DNA of 64,000 bases from Streptomyces sp. AC550_RSS872 (GTDB lineage: Bacteria; Actinomycetota; Actinomycetes; Streptomycetales; Streptomycetaceae): NCBI RefSeq assembly GCF_019049285.1, contig NZ_JAGMUL010000120.1, forward strand, positions 46,983 to 110,982, given 5' to 3'. A program made the position numbers and the translations under genes. Under the pieces are notes generated by a model. The model was given only the letters and a program-made list of their open reading frames with translations, searched no databases and was not told the origin of the DNA. Below, in pieces: positions 41,937 to 51,635 of the stretch (its first letter is position 1; each line of letters starts with the position of its first letter).

Positions 41937-44210
41937 ATGACCACCACCGCGTCCCACCCCACGGCCGAGGTAGAGCTCGCCATCGGCGGCATGACCTGCG
42001 CCTCGTGCGCGGCGCGCATCGAGAAGAAGCTGAACCGCATGGACGGCGTGACCGCCACGGTCAACTACGCCACCGAGAAGGCGAAGGTCAGCTACGGCGA
42101 CGAGGTCTCCGTCCAGGACCTGATCGCCACCGTCGAGGCGACCGGGTACACGGCACAGGAGCCCGCGCCGCCCGTGCGGGACGCGAAGGACGCGCAGGAC
42201 CCGCCCGGGAGCGGCGACGGACAGGATGAACTGCGGCCGCTTCGGGAGCGGTTGATCACCGCCGTCACGCTCGCCGTGCCCGTCGTCGCGATGGCGATGA
42301 TCCCGGCCCTCCAGTTCGAGTACTGGCAGTGGCTGTCGCTCACGCTGGCGGCGCCCGTCGTGACGTATGCCGCCTGGCCGTTCCACAAGGCGGCGTTCAC
42401 CAATCTGCGGCACGGCGCCGCGACCATGGACACGCTGATCTCGGTCGGCACGTCGGCCGCGTTCCTGTGGTCGGTGTGGGCACTGTTCCTCGGCACGGCG
42501 GGCGAACCCGGCATGACGCACCCCTTCGAGCTGACCATCTCCCGCGGTGACGGCTCCGGGAACATCTATCTGGAGGCGGCCGCAGGAGTCACCGCCTTCA
42601 TCCTGGCCGGGCGCTACTTCGAGGCCCGTTCCAAGCGCAAGGCGGGCGCGGCGCTGAAGGCGCTGCTGGAGCTGGGTGCCAAGGACGTCGCCGTGCTGGG
42701 CGCGGACGGCGGTGAACGGACCATACCGGTCTCGGAGCTGAAAGTCGGCGACCGCTTTGTCGTACGCCCCGGAGAGAAGATCGCCACCGACGGCACGGTG
42801 GTCGAGGGCTCGTCGGCCGTGGACGCGTCGATGCTCACCGGCGAGTCCGTGCCGGTCGAGGTCGCCCGGGGCGACGCGGTCACCGGCGCCACGCTCAACG
42901 CGGGCGGCCGTCTCGTCGTCGAGGCCACCCGGGTCGGCGCCGACACCCAACTCGCCCGGATGGCGAAGCTGGTGGAGGACGCGCAGAACGGCAAGGCCGC
43001 GGCACAGCGGCTCGCGGACCGGATCTCCGCCGTGTTCGTGCCGATCGTGATCGCCCTGGCGCTGGGCACCCTCGGCTTCTGGCTCGGCAACGGCGCCGGG
43101 CCTGCCGCCGCCTTCACCGCGGCGGTCGCCGTACTGATCATCGCCTGCCCGTGCGCCCTGGGTCTGGCCACGCCGACCGCGCTGATGGTGGGCACCGGTC
43201 GGGGCGCGCAGCTCGGCATCCTGATCAAGGGCCCGGAGGTACTGGAGTCCACTCGCAGGATCGACACGATCGTCCTCGACAAGACGGGCACGGTCACCAC
43301 CGGCCGGATGACCCTGCTGGCCGTGCACACCGGGGACAACACGGAGGAGGCCGAAGTCCTGCGGCTGGCGGGTGCGTTGGAGCATGCCTCCGAGCACCCG
43401 ATCGCACGCGCCGTGGCCGACGGGGCGCTGGCGAAGCTGGGTTCGCTGCCCACGCCGGAGGACTTCGCGAACGTGCCCGGCCTCGGGGTGCAGGGCGTGG
43501 TCGACGGCCACGCCGTGCTGGTGGGCCGGGAGCGGCTGCTGGAGGAGTGGGCCATGGAACTGCCGGAGCACCTGGCGCACGCCAAGTCCGAGGCCGAGGC
43601 GTCCGGTCGCACGGCCATCGCGGTCGCCTGGGACGGCGAGGCGCGGGCGGTCCTGGAGGTGGCCGACGCGGTCAAGGAGACCAGCCCGGAGGCGATCCGG
43701 CGGCTGCGCGACCTCGGTCTCACCCCGATCCTGCTGACCGGCGACAACCGCGCCGTGGCCGAGTCCGTCGCCCGCGAGGTCGGCATCGCGCCGGAGCACG
43801 TCATCGCCGAGGTGCTGCCGCAGGACAAGGCCGACGTCGTCAAGCGGCTACAGGGCGAGGGCCGTTCGGTCGCGATGGTCGGCGACGGCGTCAACGACGC
43901 GGCAGCCCTGGCCCAGGCCGATCTGGGACTGGCGATGGGTACGGGCACGGACGCCGCGATCGAGGCCGGCGACCTCACCCTGGTGCGGGGCGACCTGCGC
44001 GTCGCCGCCGACGCCATCCGGCTCTCCCGCAGGACGCTCGGCACCATCCGGTCCAACCTGTTCTGGGCCTTCGCCTACAACGTCGCCGCCCTCCCGCTCG
44101 CCGCGGCGGGACTGCTCAACCCGATGATCGCCGGAGCCGCCATGGCCTTCTCCTCGGTGTTCGTCGTCGGCAACTCGCTGCGGCTGCGCTCGTTCCGGGC
44201 CGCGGACTGA
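41937..44210 (+). CDS. copA: Copper-translocating P-type ATPase CopA
   Basis: 757 residues. One N-terminal metal-binding domain has CASC (C21, C24). Eight membrane segments, the ion-binding C404-P-C406, the phosphorylated D448 in DKTGT, TGES (actuator) and GDGVNDA (hinge) are all present. It pumps Cu(I) out of the cytoplasm. AGGAG lies just before ATG 41937. It follows copZ and ends before a clear terminator, so copZ-copA form a two-gene operon under the CsoR boxes. Confidence 0.95.
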   Translation: MTTTASHPTAEVELAIGGMTCASCAARIEKKLNRMDGVTATVNYATEKAKVSYGDEVSVQDLIATVEATGYTAQEPAPPVRDAKDAQDPPGSGDGQDELRPLRERLITAVTLAVPVVAMAMIPALQFEYWQWLSLTLAAPVVTYAAWPFHKAAFTNLRHGAATMDTLISVGTSAAFLWSVWALFLGTAGEPGMTHPFELTISRGDGSGNIYLEAAAGVTAFILAGRYFEARSKRKAGAALKALLELGAKDVAVLGADGGERTIPVSELKVGDRFVVRPGEKIATDGTVVEGSSAVDASMLTGESVPVEVARGDAVTGATLNAGGRLVVEATRVGADTQLARMAKLVEDAQNGKAAAQRLADRISAVFVPIVIALALGTLGFWLGNGAGPAAAFTAAVAVLIIACPCALGLATPTALMVGTGRGAQLGILIKGPEVLESTRRIDTIVLDKTGTVTTGRMTLLAVHTGDNTEEAEVLRLAGALEHASEHPIARAVADGALAKLGSLPTPEDFANVPGLGVQGVVDGHAVLVGRERLLEEWAMELPEHLAHAKSEAEASGRTAIAVAWDGEARAVLEVADAVKETSPEAIRRLRDLGLTPILLTGDNRAVAESVAREVGIAPEHVIAEVLPQDKADVVKRLQGEGRSVAMVGDGVNDAAALAQADLGLAMGTGTDAAIEAGDLTLVRGDLRVAADAIRLSRRTLGTIRSNLFWAFAYNVAALPLAAAGLLNPMIAGAAMAFSSVFVVGNSLRLRSFRAAD

Positions 44211-44227
44211 TCCCTTCCACAGGAAGG

Positions 44228-44255
44228 TGAGGGCGCCGCACACGCGGCGCCCTCA
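44228..44255. terminator. Terminator between copA and the phospholipase gene
   Basis: A perfect 12-bp stem, TGAGGGCGCCGC with GCGGCGCCCTCA, and a 4-base loop lie 17 bases past the copA stop. It can serve both converging genes. Confidence 0.85.
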
Positions 44256-44272
44256 GTCATGTCGACGGCGTG

Positions 44273-44725
44273 TCAGCCGAAGGCCTTCACCGCCTGGTAG
44301 TACGTCCACGCGGTGCTGTTGCAGGCGGCCTTCGTCCCGCCGCCGTAGCCCGCGCACACGCGCTTGAGGTCCTCGTAGAAGGCGCTGTCGAGGCGCGACT
44401 TGTAGGCGCTGAAGGTGCCCAGCGCCTTGTAGTTGCGGTAGCCGAAGTCGTGGCGGGCGCAGGACGTGGAGAACGGGAAGCCGAAGGGGTTGTCGGGCGA
44501 GGAGGAGCAGTAGTCCGTGGACCAGTCGAACCCGTAGCCGGACCAGGCGGACTGGTGGGCGCGGGCCGCGGCCCAGGCGTTGTGGCTGGACGCGCTGGTC
44601 TGGGTCCAACTGGCGAGGACCTGGGGCTTGTCGGCGGGCGCGGCCTCGGCGGCCGAGGCGGCGCCGAGGACCGTGACGAGGGCCAGGGTCGAGGTGGTCA
44701 GTGCGGTGGCGAGTCTGCGGTGCAT
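44273..44725 (-). CDS. Secreted prokaryotic phospholipase A2
   Basis: 150 residues. A cleavable signal peptide (HRRLATALTTSTLALVTVLGAASA, processing before APADKP) precedes a mature part of about 122 residues. The mature sequence is highly similar, from memory, to the Streptomyces violaceoruber phospholipase A2: CARHDFGYRNYK carries the catalytic His-Asp pair, and four cysteines match its two disulfides. It releases fatty acids from the sn-2 position outside the cell, with calcium. ATG 44725 has GGAGG 7 bases upstream; the terminator at 44228-44255 lies beyond its stop. Confidence 0.9.
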   Translation of the reverse strand: MHRRLATALTTSTLALVTVLGAASAAEAAPADKPQVLASWTQTSASSHNAWAAARAHQSAWSGYGFDWSTDYCSSSPDNPFGFPFSTSCARHDFGYRNYKALGTFSAYKSRLDSAFYEDLKRVCAGYGGGTKAACNSTAWTYYQAVKAFG

Positions 44726-44830
44726 TCCACACCTCCATGAGACTGCGACCCGTCCATCGAGCCGCAGGTTCATGACAAGATGATGGGCGCGCCAACCATC
44801 CTTCACACCGCATGTACCTCAAATGCGCCC

Positions 44831-45421
44831 TTAACTCTTGGACATGCCGGCCCGTCGGATATGAACGGCGGTCAGCGCCAAGGCCAACGGCCCAGGAGCG
44901 AGGAACGCGAGCGGCACCAGCATCCAGGCGCACAGGACCCCGGTGGCCACCGCGAGCAGCACCAGCCCGCTGCCTCCCAGGTCCCGTACCGAGTCCCCGG
45001 CGGACTCCCGCAGCGCCGCCCGCCAGTCGGTGAGCGACTCGGGGCGGGCGCAGGCCCCGAGGCCCACGGCCAGGGCGGCCGCACCGATGGCACCGGCCGC
45101 CACCGCGAACAGCTGTGCCCCCGGCAGCCCGGCGCCGGCGAGCGCCAGATCGGCGGCGAAGAGCAGGGCGCCCAGGAGGGCGACGGCGCCCGCCGCGAGG
45201 TCACCGGCCCGCAGCCGCCGCCGTAGCACCGCGAAGTACCGCCCCGCGGTGGCCGGTTGCCCCTCCCCCGCGCCCCGCAGCACCGCGCACGCGGTCGACA
45301 GCGCGGCCGGGACCGTCACGACGGGCAGGCACGCCACGGCCGTGGCGAGGCCGACGCTCAGCACGTCGGCGAACAGGGTCATCCGGGGTCCGAAGACCTC
45401 GCCCGGCTCACGGGTTCCCAT
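44831..45421 (-). CDS. YesL/DUF624-like membrane protein of the sugar locus
   Basis: 196 residues with about five membrane segments. VLSVGLATAVACLPVVTVPAALSTACAVLR resembles the DUF624 (YesL) core LWLLFCLPVVTIGPA. Such proteins accompany CUT1 sugar ABC genes but their role is unknown. AAGGGG lies 8 bases before ATG 45421, so I chose it over the GTG at 45430 which overlaps the preceding stop. It is the last gene of the downstream uptake operon. Confidence 0.65.
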   Translation of the reverse strand: MGTREPGEVFGPRMTLFADVLSVGLATAVACLPVVTVPAALSTACAVLRGAGEGQPATAGRYFAVLRRRLRAGDLAAGAVALLGALLFAADLALAGAGLPGAQLFAVAAGAIGAAALAVGLGACARPESLTDWRAALRESAGDSVRDLGGSGLVLLAVATGVLCAWMLVPLAFLAPGPLALALTAVHIRRAGMSKS

Positions 45422-45426
45422 GCCGC

Positions 45427-46293
45427 TCACCCCTTCAGCCCGGAGCTGGCCATGCCCTCCACCAGCAGGCGCTGGAAGGCGAGGAAGAACAGCACGATCG
45501 GCAGCAGCGCGATCACGGACAGCGCGAACATCGGGCCGAACGCCGAGGTGCTGGACGCGTCCACGAACGACCGCAGGGCGAGGGTGAGGGTGAACTTGTC
45601 CGGGTCGAAGAGATAGATGAGCTGGGTGAAGAAGTCGTTCCACGTCCAGATGAAGGTGAAGATCGCCGTGGTGATCAGCGCGGGACGGGTGAGCGGCAGG
45701 ACGACCTTGAAGAAGCTGCGGAACGGACCGCAGCCGTCGATCCGGGCCGCCTCCTCCAGCTCGCGCGGCAGTCCGCGCATGAACTGGACGATGAGGAAGA
45801 CGAAGAAGGCTTCCGTGGCGAGGAACTTCGGCAGGATCAGCGGCCAGTAGGTGTTCACCAGGCCGAGCTCGTTGAAGATGATGTACTGCGGGATCAGCAC
45901 CGCGTGGTGCGGCAGCATGATCGTGGCGATCATGAACGCGAACAGCGGCCCCCGGAAGCGGAACCTGAGGCGCGCGAAGGCGAAGGCGGCGAGCGAGCAG
46001 CTGATCACATTACCGAGGACCGCACCCCCCGCGATCAGCAGCGAGTTGCTCAGCAGCCGCCAGATGGACACGTCGTTGACGCCGTCCAGGGCCGTGGAGT
46101 AGTTGGACCACTCCAGATGGCTCGGCAGCAGGTCGAGGCTCGCGATGACCTCGTCGGCGGGCTTGAGCGAGGTCGCCAGCAGCCAGGCCAACGGGTACAG
46201 CATGACCAGCAGCGCGGCCAGACAGCCGGCGTGCAGGGCGATTCGGCCCCAGGCAACGGGCTTGCGGACGACGGGAGTTGTGGTGCTGGTCAT
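45427..46293 (-). CDS. Carbohydrate ABC transporter permease (CUT1, MalG-like)
   Basis: 288 residues, six membrane segments. The EAA loop near residue 200 (EAARIDGCGPFRSFFKVVLPLTRP) contacts the ATPase. Its start ATG 46293 overlaps the stop of the partner permease as ATGA. It forms the channel with that partner and the lipoprotein of the operon. No ATPase gene follows, so a shared ATPase is presumed. Confidence 0.9.
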   Translation of the reverse strand: MTSTTTPVVRKPVAWGRIALHAGCLAALLVMLYPLAWLLATSLKPADEVIASLDLLPSHLEWSNYSTALDGVNDVSIWRLLSNSLLIAGGAVLGNVISCSLAAFAFARLRFRFRGPLFAFMIATIMLPHHAVLIPQYIIFNELGLVNTYWPLILPKFLATEAFFVFLIVQFMRGLPRELEEAARIDGCGPFRSFFKVVLPLTRPALITTAIFTFIWTWNDFFTQLIYLFDPDKFTLTLALRSFVDASSTSAFGPMFALSVIALLPIVLFFLAFQRLLVEGMASSGLKG

Positions 46294-47234
46294 CGGTCCC
46301 CCTCGGAAGCGTAGAAGACCCAGGAGCGCGAGGTGCCGAACAGCACCGCCGTGACAGCGGCAATGACGATCAGCAGGACCCAGGCCATGGCGGAGGCGTA
46401 GCCCATGTGGGAGGCGACGAAGCCGCGGTCGTAGAGGTAGAGGGTGTAGACGAGGGTCGAGTCGGCGGGGCCGCCCTTGCCGGCGCTCAGCGCGAAGGCG
46501 GGCGTGAAGACCTGGAAGGCCTGGATGGTCTGGAGGACGAGGTTGAAGAACAGCACCGGGGACAGCATCGGCACGGTGACGGACACGAACTGCCGCCATT
46601 TCCCGGCCCCGTCGACGGCGGCCGCCTCGTACAGCTCGCCCGGGATCTGCTGGAGCCCGGCGAGGAAGATGACCATCGGCGCGCCGAACTGCCACACCGT
46701 CAGCAGGGCAACGGCGAGCAGCGCCCAGCCGGGCTCGTTGACCCAGCCGCCGGTGCCGAGCAGGTTGTCCACGGTGCCGCCGTCGTTGAAGACCGCTCGC
46801 CAGACGAGGGCGATGGACATGGACGCGCCCAGCAGTGAGGGGGCGTAGAAGGCCGACCGGTAGAAGCCCTTGCCGCGCTTCATGGACTTCAGGGCGAGCG
46901 CGACGGCCAGCGCGAGGGCCAGTTGCAGGGGCACGGCGATGACGACGTACGTCAGAGTGGTCACCACCGAGCGCCAGTAGCGCGGGTCCTCGGTGAACAT
47001 CTGGACGTAGTTGCGCAGGCCCACCCAGCGCGGCGGATTGAACAGGTCGTAGTCCGTGAAGGACAGGTACAGCGACACGGCCATCGGCAGCAGCGTCAGG
47101 ACGATCGCGCCGAGCACCCACGGGGAGAGGAACACCCAGGCGGGGCCCTGGCTTTCGCGCCTGGGGCGGCGCTTCGGTGCCGGGGTGGCCCCCGGCTTCC
47201 TGGCGGCGGGCGCGGGAATGTCGGTGGTGGTCAT
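46290..47234 (-). CDS. Carbohydrate ABC transporter permease (CUT1, MalF-like)
   Basis: 314 residues, six membrane segments after a basic cytoplasmic N-terminus (PAPKRRPRRESQG). The EAA loop is EAAAVDGAGKWRQFVSVTVPML. Typical opening FLSPWVLGAIVLTLLPMAVSLYLSFTDYDL. ATG 47234 overlaps the binding-protein stop (ATGA). It pairs with the permease downstream. Confidence 0.9.
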   Translation of the reverse strand: MTTTDIPAPAARKPGATPAPKRRPRRESQGPAWVFLSPWVLGAIVLTLLPMAVSLYLSFTDYDLFNPPRWVGLRNYVQMFTEDPRYWRSVVTTLTYVVIAVPLQLALALAVALALKSMKRGKGFYRSAFYAPSLLGASMSIALVWRAVFNDGGTVDNLLGTGGWVNEPGWALLAVALLTVWQFGAPMVIFLAGLQQIPGELYEAAAVDGAGKWRQFVSVTVPMLSPVLFFNLVLQTIQAFQVFTPAFALSAGKGGPADSTLVYTLYLYDRGFVASHMGYASAMAWVLLIVIAAVTAVLFGTSRSWVFYASEGDR

Positions 47235-48514
47235 GACCTCAGCTCCGCCTTCGCCTCGGTGACGTAGTTCTCGGCCGCCTCGCGCGGCGACAGGCGCTCG
47301 TACGACACCTGGTCGTAGTCGCGCTGGAAGGTGGCCTGGAGGGCGTTGTCGCCTGAGGGCGGGGCCTGTGGCGGGTCCTTGAGCGTGCCTTCCAGGGAGG
47401 ACTGGTAGTCGGCGATCGTCTTGTCGAAGTCCTTGAGCTGCGGTGCGGTCTCCTCTCGGATCGACTCGTTGACGGGGATACCGCGACTGGCGCCGAGGAT
47501 CTTCGCCGCCTGCTCGTCGTTGATGAGGAAGTCGACGAGCTGGGCCGCCTCCTTCGGGTGACCGGTGCCCGCCCCCACGCCCAGGAACATCGACGGCTTG
47601 AAGTACTGGCCGGGGGTTCCGTCCTCGCCGGACGGCATCGGAGCGAGCGCGACGCCGGTCGGTATGAGGGCGAGGAAACCGCTGGCCGGGGCGTCCCAGT
47701 TGGCGTCGGAGACGGCCTCGCCGCGCCCGAGCGGGGTGTTCTCCACGGAGCCGTCGAGCTGTGTGGTCTGCTCGGCGGGCGAGACGACGCCCTCGCGCCG
47801 GAGCTTGTCGGTGAAGGTCCACCAGCGGGTCAGGTCGTCGGCGGTGAAGCCGAGCCCGCCGTCCTTCGTGTAGAGGGACTTGCCCTGACCGCGCAGCCAC
47901 ACCTCGAAGCAGTCCTCGCTCTGGCCGGGGTCGGTGGCGCCGGGCTTGCCGGTCTTCTTCGCCAACGCCCGCATGGCGTCGGCCCATTCGCTCCAGGTCC
48001 AGCTCCTCCCCGGGAGCGGCACACCGGACGCCTTCCACGCCTCGACGTCGTACGCGACGGTCTCGGTGCCGCGCCCCTGGGGGATGGCGTACTGCGTGTC
48101 GTCCAGCCGGCCGGTGGCGAGCAGACCGGAGTCGATCTCACCGGTGCGCAATACAGCCTTCTGCTCGGCGAGGTCGAGCAGGACGCCGCCGGAGGCGTAC
48201 TGGTCGATCTGCCGGTAGTCGAGCTGCATCACGTCGGGGGCGTCGCCGCCCGAGGCCTGGACGGCGAGCTTCTGCTTGTAGGCCTCGTAGGCCGAGAACG
48301 ACGTCCGCACCTGGATGTCCGGGTGCTGCTTCTCGAACAGGGCGACGGCCTGCTCGGTGCGTTCCGCGCGGTCGGGGTTGCCCCACCACGTGTAGCGCAG
48401 CACGACCTTGCCGCCGCCGACCGACTCCCCGGATCCTCCACAGCCGGCCAGCATCGCGCAGAGCGCGAGTGCGGCGGCCGACGCGCAGAACCCCTTTGTC
48501 CTGTGTCCGGGCAT
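47231..48514 (-). CDS. Sugar-binding lipoprotein of ABC transporter, system 1
   Basis: 427 residues. The signal sequence ends in the lipobox LAGC (C25), so it is anchored as a lipoprotein by Lgt and Lsp. The mature part is a family 1 extracellular solute-binding protein (VVLRYTWWGNPDRAERTEQAVALFEKQHPDIQV, LGVGAGTGHPKEAAQLVDFLI). It captures the sugar for the two permeases that follow. Only 71 bases separate it from the cupin gene and I see no operator there, so transcription probably comes from the Gfo/Idh promoter. Confidence 0.9.
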   Translation of the reverse strand: MPGHRTKGFCASAAALALCAMLAGCGGSGESVGGGKVVLRYTWWGNPDRAERTEQAVALFEKQHPDIQVRTSFSAYEAYKQKLAVQASGGDAPDVMQLDYRQIDQYASGGVLLDLAEQKAVLRTGEIDSGLLATGRLDDTQYAIPQGRGTETVAYDVEAWKASGVPLPGRSWTWSEWADAMRALAKKTGKPGATDPGQSEDCFEVWLRGQGKSLYTKDGGLGFTADDLTRWWTFTDKLRREGVVSPAEQTTQLDGSVENTPLGRGEAVSDANWDAPASGFLALIPTGVALAPMPSGEDGTPGQYFKPSMFLGVGAGTGHPKEAAQLVDFLINDEQAAKILGASRGIPVNESIREETAPQLKDFDKTIADYQSSLEGTLKDPPQAPPSGDNALQATFQRDYDQVSYERLSPREAAENYVTEAKAELRS

Positions 48515-48585
48515 GCCGAGGTCACCTCTTTTCTCCTCGGTCCTTCTGTTGGCCCCCCTCGGCCCCCCTCGCTCCCCTGGGCGAG

Positions 48586-49338
48586 CTACTCGCCCTGGTA
48601 CGGCAGCGTGACCCCGGGCAGGTTGTACTCGTCCCGGCGGCCGCACATCCCGAACCCGCCGAGCCTGGTGGGCCCGGCCTCGTGCGCGGTCGCGTCGGCG
48701 AGATACTCCGGCTCGCCCGCCTCCAGCGCGTCGAGCTGGGCACCCGTGCGCTCGACGGTGGCGAGCGCGCCCGCCCGCCACAGCTCCCGCCAGTTCGGAA
48801 CCTTGGCGCGCACCAGCCGGGCCGCGGCCCGCTGGAACGCCACGTACGGGCCGCTGTCACCGGCGACGAGCGCCTCGCGCAGCAGGAGGTAGCCCTCCAC
48901 GGCGAGGTCCCTGCGGCGCCGCGCGGCGGCCGCCGTGTCCGGTCCGGTGCCGGGTGGCAGGGCCGCCACCGCCGCGTACCGCTCCGGATCCGCGAGCACC
49001 TCGGGCGGGAAGGTGAAGACGGCGTCCCCGGCCTCGGGCAGCCCGCTGTTCTGCATCAGCACGGTGATCCGCAGATCACCGCCCTGGACCATACGGTGCA
49101 CGGTCCCGGGCGTGAACCAGGCGACCGAGCCCGGCTCCAGGGGGATGTCCCGGTAGCCGTCGGGGCTCAGCGTCTGCACGGCGCCCCGGCCGCCGGTCAC
49201 GACGTACGCCTCCGTGCAGACCAGGTGCAGATGCGGGCTGCCGCCGCACACGCCGTCGGCGGCCTCCCAGTCGTAGGCGCTGAGGTGGGACAGGCCGACG
49301 GCGCCGGGCAGCGGGTGGGGCAGGTTCGGCTTCACCAC
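48586..49338 (-). CDS. Cupin-domain protein of the sugar locus
   Basis: 250 residues. A single cupin domain has the metal-type motif PHLHLVCTEAYVVTGG and WFTPGTVHRMVQGGD, then an all-helical C-terminal region of about 120 residues. It could be a sugar-modifying or sugar-sensing cupin; no reaction can be assigned. GTG 49338 has GGAGGG 6 bases upstream and overlaps the PmoA stop (GTGGTGA). Confidence 0.75.
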   Translation of the reverse strand: MVKPNLPHPLPGAVGLSHLSAYDWEAADGVCGGSPHLHLVCTEAYVVTGGRGAVQTLSPDGYRDIPLEPGSVAWFTPGTVHRMVQGGDLRITVLMQNSGLPEAGDAVFTFPPEVLADPERYAAVAALPPGTGPDTAAAARRRRDLAVEGYLLLREALVAGDSGPYVAFQRAAARLVRAKVPNWRELWRAGALATVERTGAQLDALEAGEPEYLADATAHEAGPTRLGGFGMCGRRDEYNLPGVTLPYQGE

Positions 49339-50249
49339 GGCATTCCCTCCAGGTGGGCGGCCACCTGCTCCCGGTCCCAGGCCCCGTCCGCGAACACGAC
49401 GCGGTAGCGGTAGGCGAAGGACTCGCCCGGAGGCAGCTCGAACTCCTCGAAGAACGCCCAGGAGAACGCGACCGTCGGGATCGGCTCGGAGCGCACGAAC
49501 CAGTGGGACTCGTGGATGGCCTCCGCGTTCTCGGGCGCGTGCGCGAACACGAGCGTGGAGTGCCCGTCGATGTCGTCGTGCTCGGTGGTGAAGGCGAGCC
49601 ACGGGCCCTGACTGCCCATCAACTTGTCGGCGTCGGCGTCGGATTCCGGCGCGAAGGCGGTCCCGCCGGTGAAGTCGCGCGGGCCGCGCCACTGGAGTCC
49701 GGTGTAACCGGCCAGCTCCCGGCCCTCGGTGGTCGGGGATCCGAACCGCAGAGGCTCGGCACGGGTGTTGGTGAGCCGGATCGACCAGTCCAGCGCCCAG
49801 GCACCCGCCTCCTCGTCCACCGAGTGGACGGTCAGTCCGCGCACCTCGCGCGCCCACTCCTCGCCGCCGTTCGCCACCCAGGTGAGCTCCTCGGTGAACA
49901 CGAGCCGGTCGTCCTCGACCGTGAACTCGCCGAAGCCGTCGTGCCGCATGGAGCCGACCCGCTCGGGCAGGGGCAGATAACCCTGGCCGTGGACATAGCA
50001 GTTGCCGCCCCAGAAGTTCTGCCCGGACAGATGACTCGCCGTCATCTGAAGGCCCTTGTGCCAGCGGTGGTCGCTCGGCCGGTAGCCGGTCACGGTATGT
50101 CCGGCCAGGGTGCGCACGGGATGGGCGTACGGCTTGCGGGACTCGAAGGCCTCCGGGTCGGGGCGGTAGACGTACCGCAGGATCTCGGTGCCGTTCGCGG
50201 CCGTGACGGCGATGTGGTCGCCGTGCGCGTGGGTGACGCGGATGCTCAT
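49332..50249 (-). CDS. PmoA-family protein (DUF6807)
   Basis: 305 residues of beta-rich sequence resembling the methane-oxygenase-subunit-like PmoA family of carbohydrate loci. Conserved-looking pieces are SDHRWHKGLQMTASHLSGQNFWGG, EWTVANGGEEW-like VTWVANGGEEWAREVRG and TEHDDIDGHSTLVFAH. Despite the name it is not related in function to methane oxidation. It probably binds or trims a sugar derivative. ATG 50249 overlaps the dehydrogenase stop by ATGA. Confidence 0.75.
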   Translation of the reverse strand: MSIRVTHAHGDHIAVTAANGTEILRYVYRPDPEAFESRKPYAHPVRTLAGHTVTGYRPSDHRWHKGLQMTASHLSGQNFWGGNCYVHGQGYLPLPERVGSMRHDGFGEFTVEDDRLVFTEELTWVANGGEEWAREVRGLTVHSVDEEAGAWALDWSIRLTNTRAEPLRFGSPTTEGRELAGYTGLQWRGPRDFTGGTAFAPESDADADKLMGSQGPWLAFTTEHDDIDGHSTLVFAHAPENAEAIHESHWFVRSEPIPTVAFSWAFFEEFELPPGESFAYRYRVVFADGAWDREQVAAHLEGMPW

Positions 50250-51361
50250 GCGCGCTCCTTGGGGGCCCAGTGGGGGTGGTCTCCGTGCATGGCCGGGTAG
50301 AAGGGGTCGCCGGGCCGGATCTCGCCCGCGTGCACCGGGCTGCCCGTGAACGCGGCCTTGTAGAGGGCGGCCGCGAAGTCGAGCGTGGCCCGGGCGTCGG
50401 GTCCGCTGCCCGGGGGCCGGACACCGTTGTCGTAGGCATCGAGGAGGGCGCCGAGCTGTGCCGTGTGCGAACTGGGCAGGTCCGTGGCCTGGGTGCGCCA
50501 GGCGGTGGCGCGCTCGGAGGGGACGTGCGGGGCGGGGGTGTAGGCCCAGTCGTCGTTGCGGTGGCCGTACAGGTGGGTGAGCTCGACCGTCGCGTCTGCG
50601 CAGTCGATGCGGATGCGGCTCACCTCGTGCGGGGAGAGCACGCTGTTGACGACGGTGGCGAGGGCGCCGTTCTCGAACCGGACGAGGGCCGTGGAGACGT
50701 CCTCGCTCTCGGTGTCGTGGACCAGGCGGGCGGCCATCGCCCGGATCTCCGCCCACGGCCCGAGCAGATGCAGCAGCAGGTCGTACTGGTGGATGCCGTG
50801 CCCCATCGTCGGCCCGCCGCCCTCACTGGCCCACTTCCCGCGCCACGGCACCGCGTAGTACGCGGCGTCCCGGTGCCAGGTCGTCTGGCAGTGCGCGACC
50901 AGCGGGGTGCCCAGTTCACCGCTCGCGATCAGCTCCCGGGCGTGCACGGCGCCGGAGCCGTAGCGGTGCTGGAAGACGACCGACGCGTACGCGCCCGACG
51001 CCTCCTCGGCCGCCGCGATGTCGTCGTACTCGGCGAGCGACAGACACAGCGGCTTCTCGCACAGCACCCAGGCGCCCGCCTTGAGCGCGGCGACCGTCTG
51101 CTCCCGGTGCAGCGACGGCGGCGTGCCGATCAGGACCAGGTCGGGGCGTACGGCGTCCAGCATCTCACCGGTCGAGGTGTACCCGGCGACATCCTCGCCC
51201 GCGAGCTCCCGGAAGGCGTCCAGCCGGGCCTGGTCCACGTCGACGGCGGCGACCAGTTCCACCCGGTCCGCGTGGTGTCTCAGGGCGGAGAGATGGCTCC
51301 CGCTGACGATGGCGCCGGTGCCGATCACGGCGACGCGGCGGCGGGCAGGGCGTGGGGACAT
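50246..51361 (-). CDS. Gfo/Idh/MocA-family oxidoreductase
   Basis: 371 residues. The N-terminal Rossmann fold has VIGTGAIVSGSH and AAVDVDQARLDAF for NAD(P), the catalytic EKPLCLSL follows, and the C-terminal domain has PTMGHGIHQYDLLLHLLGPW with the conserved His-Asp. Such enzymes oxidise or reduce a sugar at one carbon. GAGGAG lies 8 bases before ATG 51361. It is the first gene of a seven-gene run through the YesL-like gene. A LacI-like box sits 40-48 bases upstream. Confidence 0.85.
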   Translation of the reverse strand: MSPRPARRRVAVIGTGAIVSGSHLSALRHHADRVELVAAVDVDQARLDAFRELAGEDVAGYTSTGEMLDAVRPDLVLIGTPPSLHREQTVAALKAGAWVLCEKPLCLSLAEYDDIAAAEEASGAYASVVFQHRYGSGAVHARELIASGELGTPLVAHCQTTWHRDAAYYAVPWRGKWASEGGGPTMGHGIHQYDLLLHLLGPWAEIRAMAARLVHDTESEDVSTALVRFENGALATVVNSVLSPHEVSRIRIDCADATVELTHLYGHRNDDWAYTPAPHVPSERATAWRTQATDLPSSHTAQLGALLDAYDNGVRPPGSGPDARATLDFAAALYKAAFTGSPVHAGEIRPGDPFYPAMHGDHPHWAPKERA

Positions 51362-51400
51362 GCGGTACTCCTCGGACGGCCGGCGGACAGCCCGCTCAGA

Positions 51401-51408
51401 AAGCGCTT
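51401..51408. promoter_or_regulatory. LacI-family-like operator AAGCGCTT
   Basis: The 8-base palindrome AAGCGCTT lies within AGAAAGCGCTTGCACTT and has the central CG dyad typical of LacI/GalR sites. It lies 40 bases upstream of the Gfo/Idh start. No LacI gene is in the window. Confidence 0.5.
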
Positions 51409-51635
51409 GCACTTCGAGGGCGACCCTAGGCAGGGAGCGAATGTCAGGACAACCCCTCTGCGGCGACATGAGCAAAGCCTGACCTGTTCGGCTCGGCTCA
51501 CCCCGGGCACGCTCCCCTTCCGGACGGGCGCTCAAACGGGATGAAGATCACGAATGGCCAAGGAGCGGTGGCGTGGCGCGACCCGGCACGGCGACGGGCC
51601 GTCGGGCGCCCGCGTCAGCCGATCGGCTGGGCGGT

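Noticed and set aside
48545..48580. Repeated GGCCCCCCTC units near the system 1 binding-protein gene
   Set aside because: Only two copies in low-complexity C-rich sequence, with no symmetry typical of an operator.
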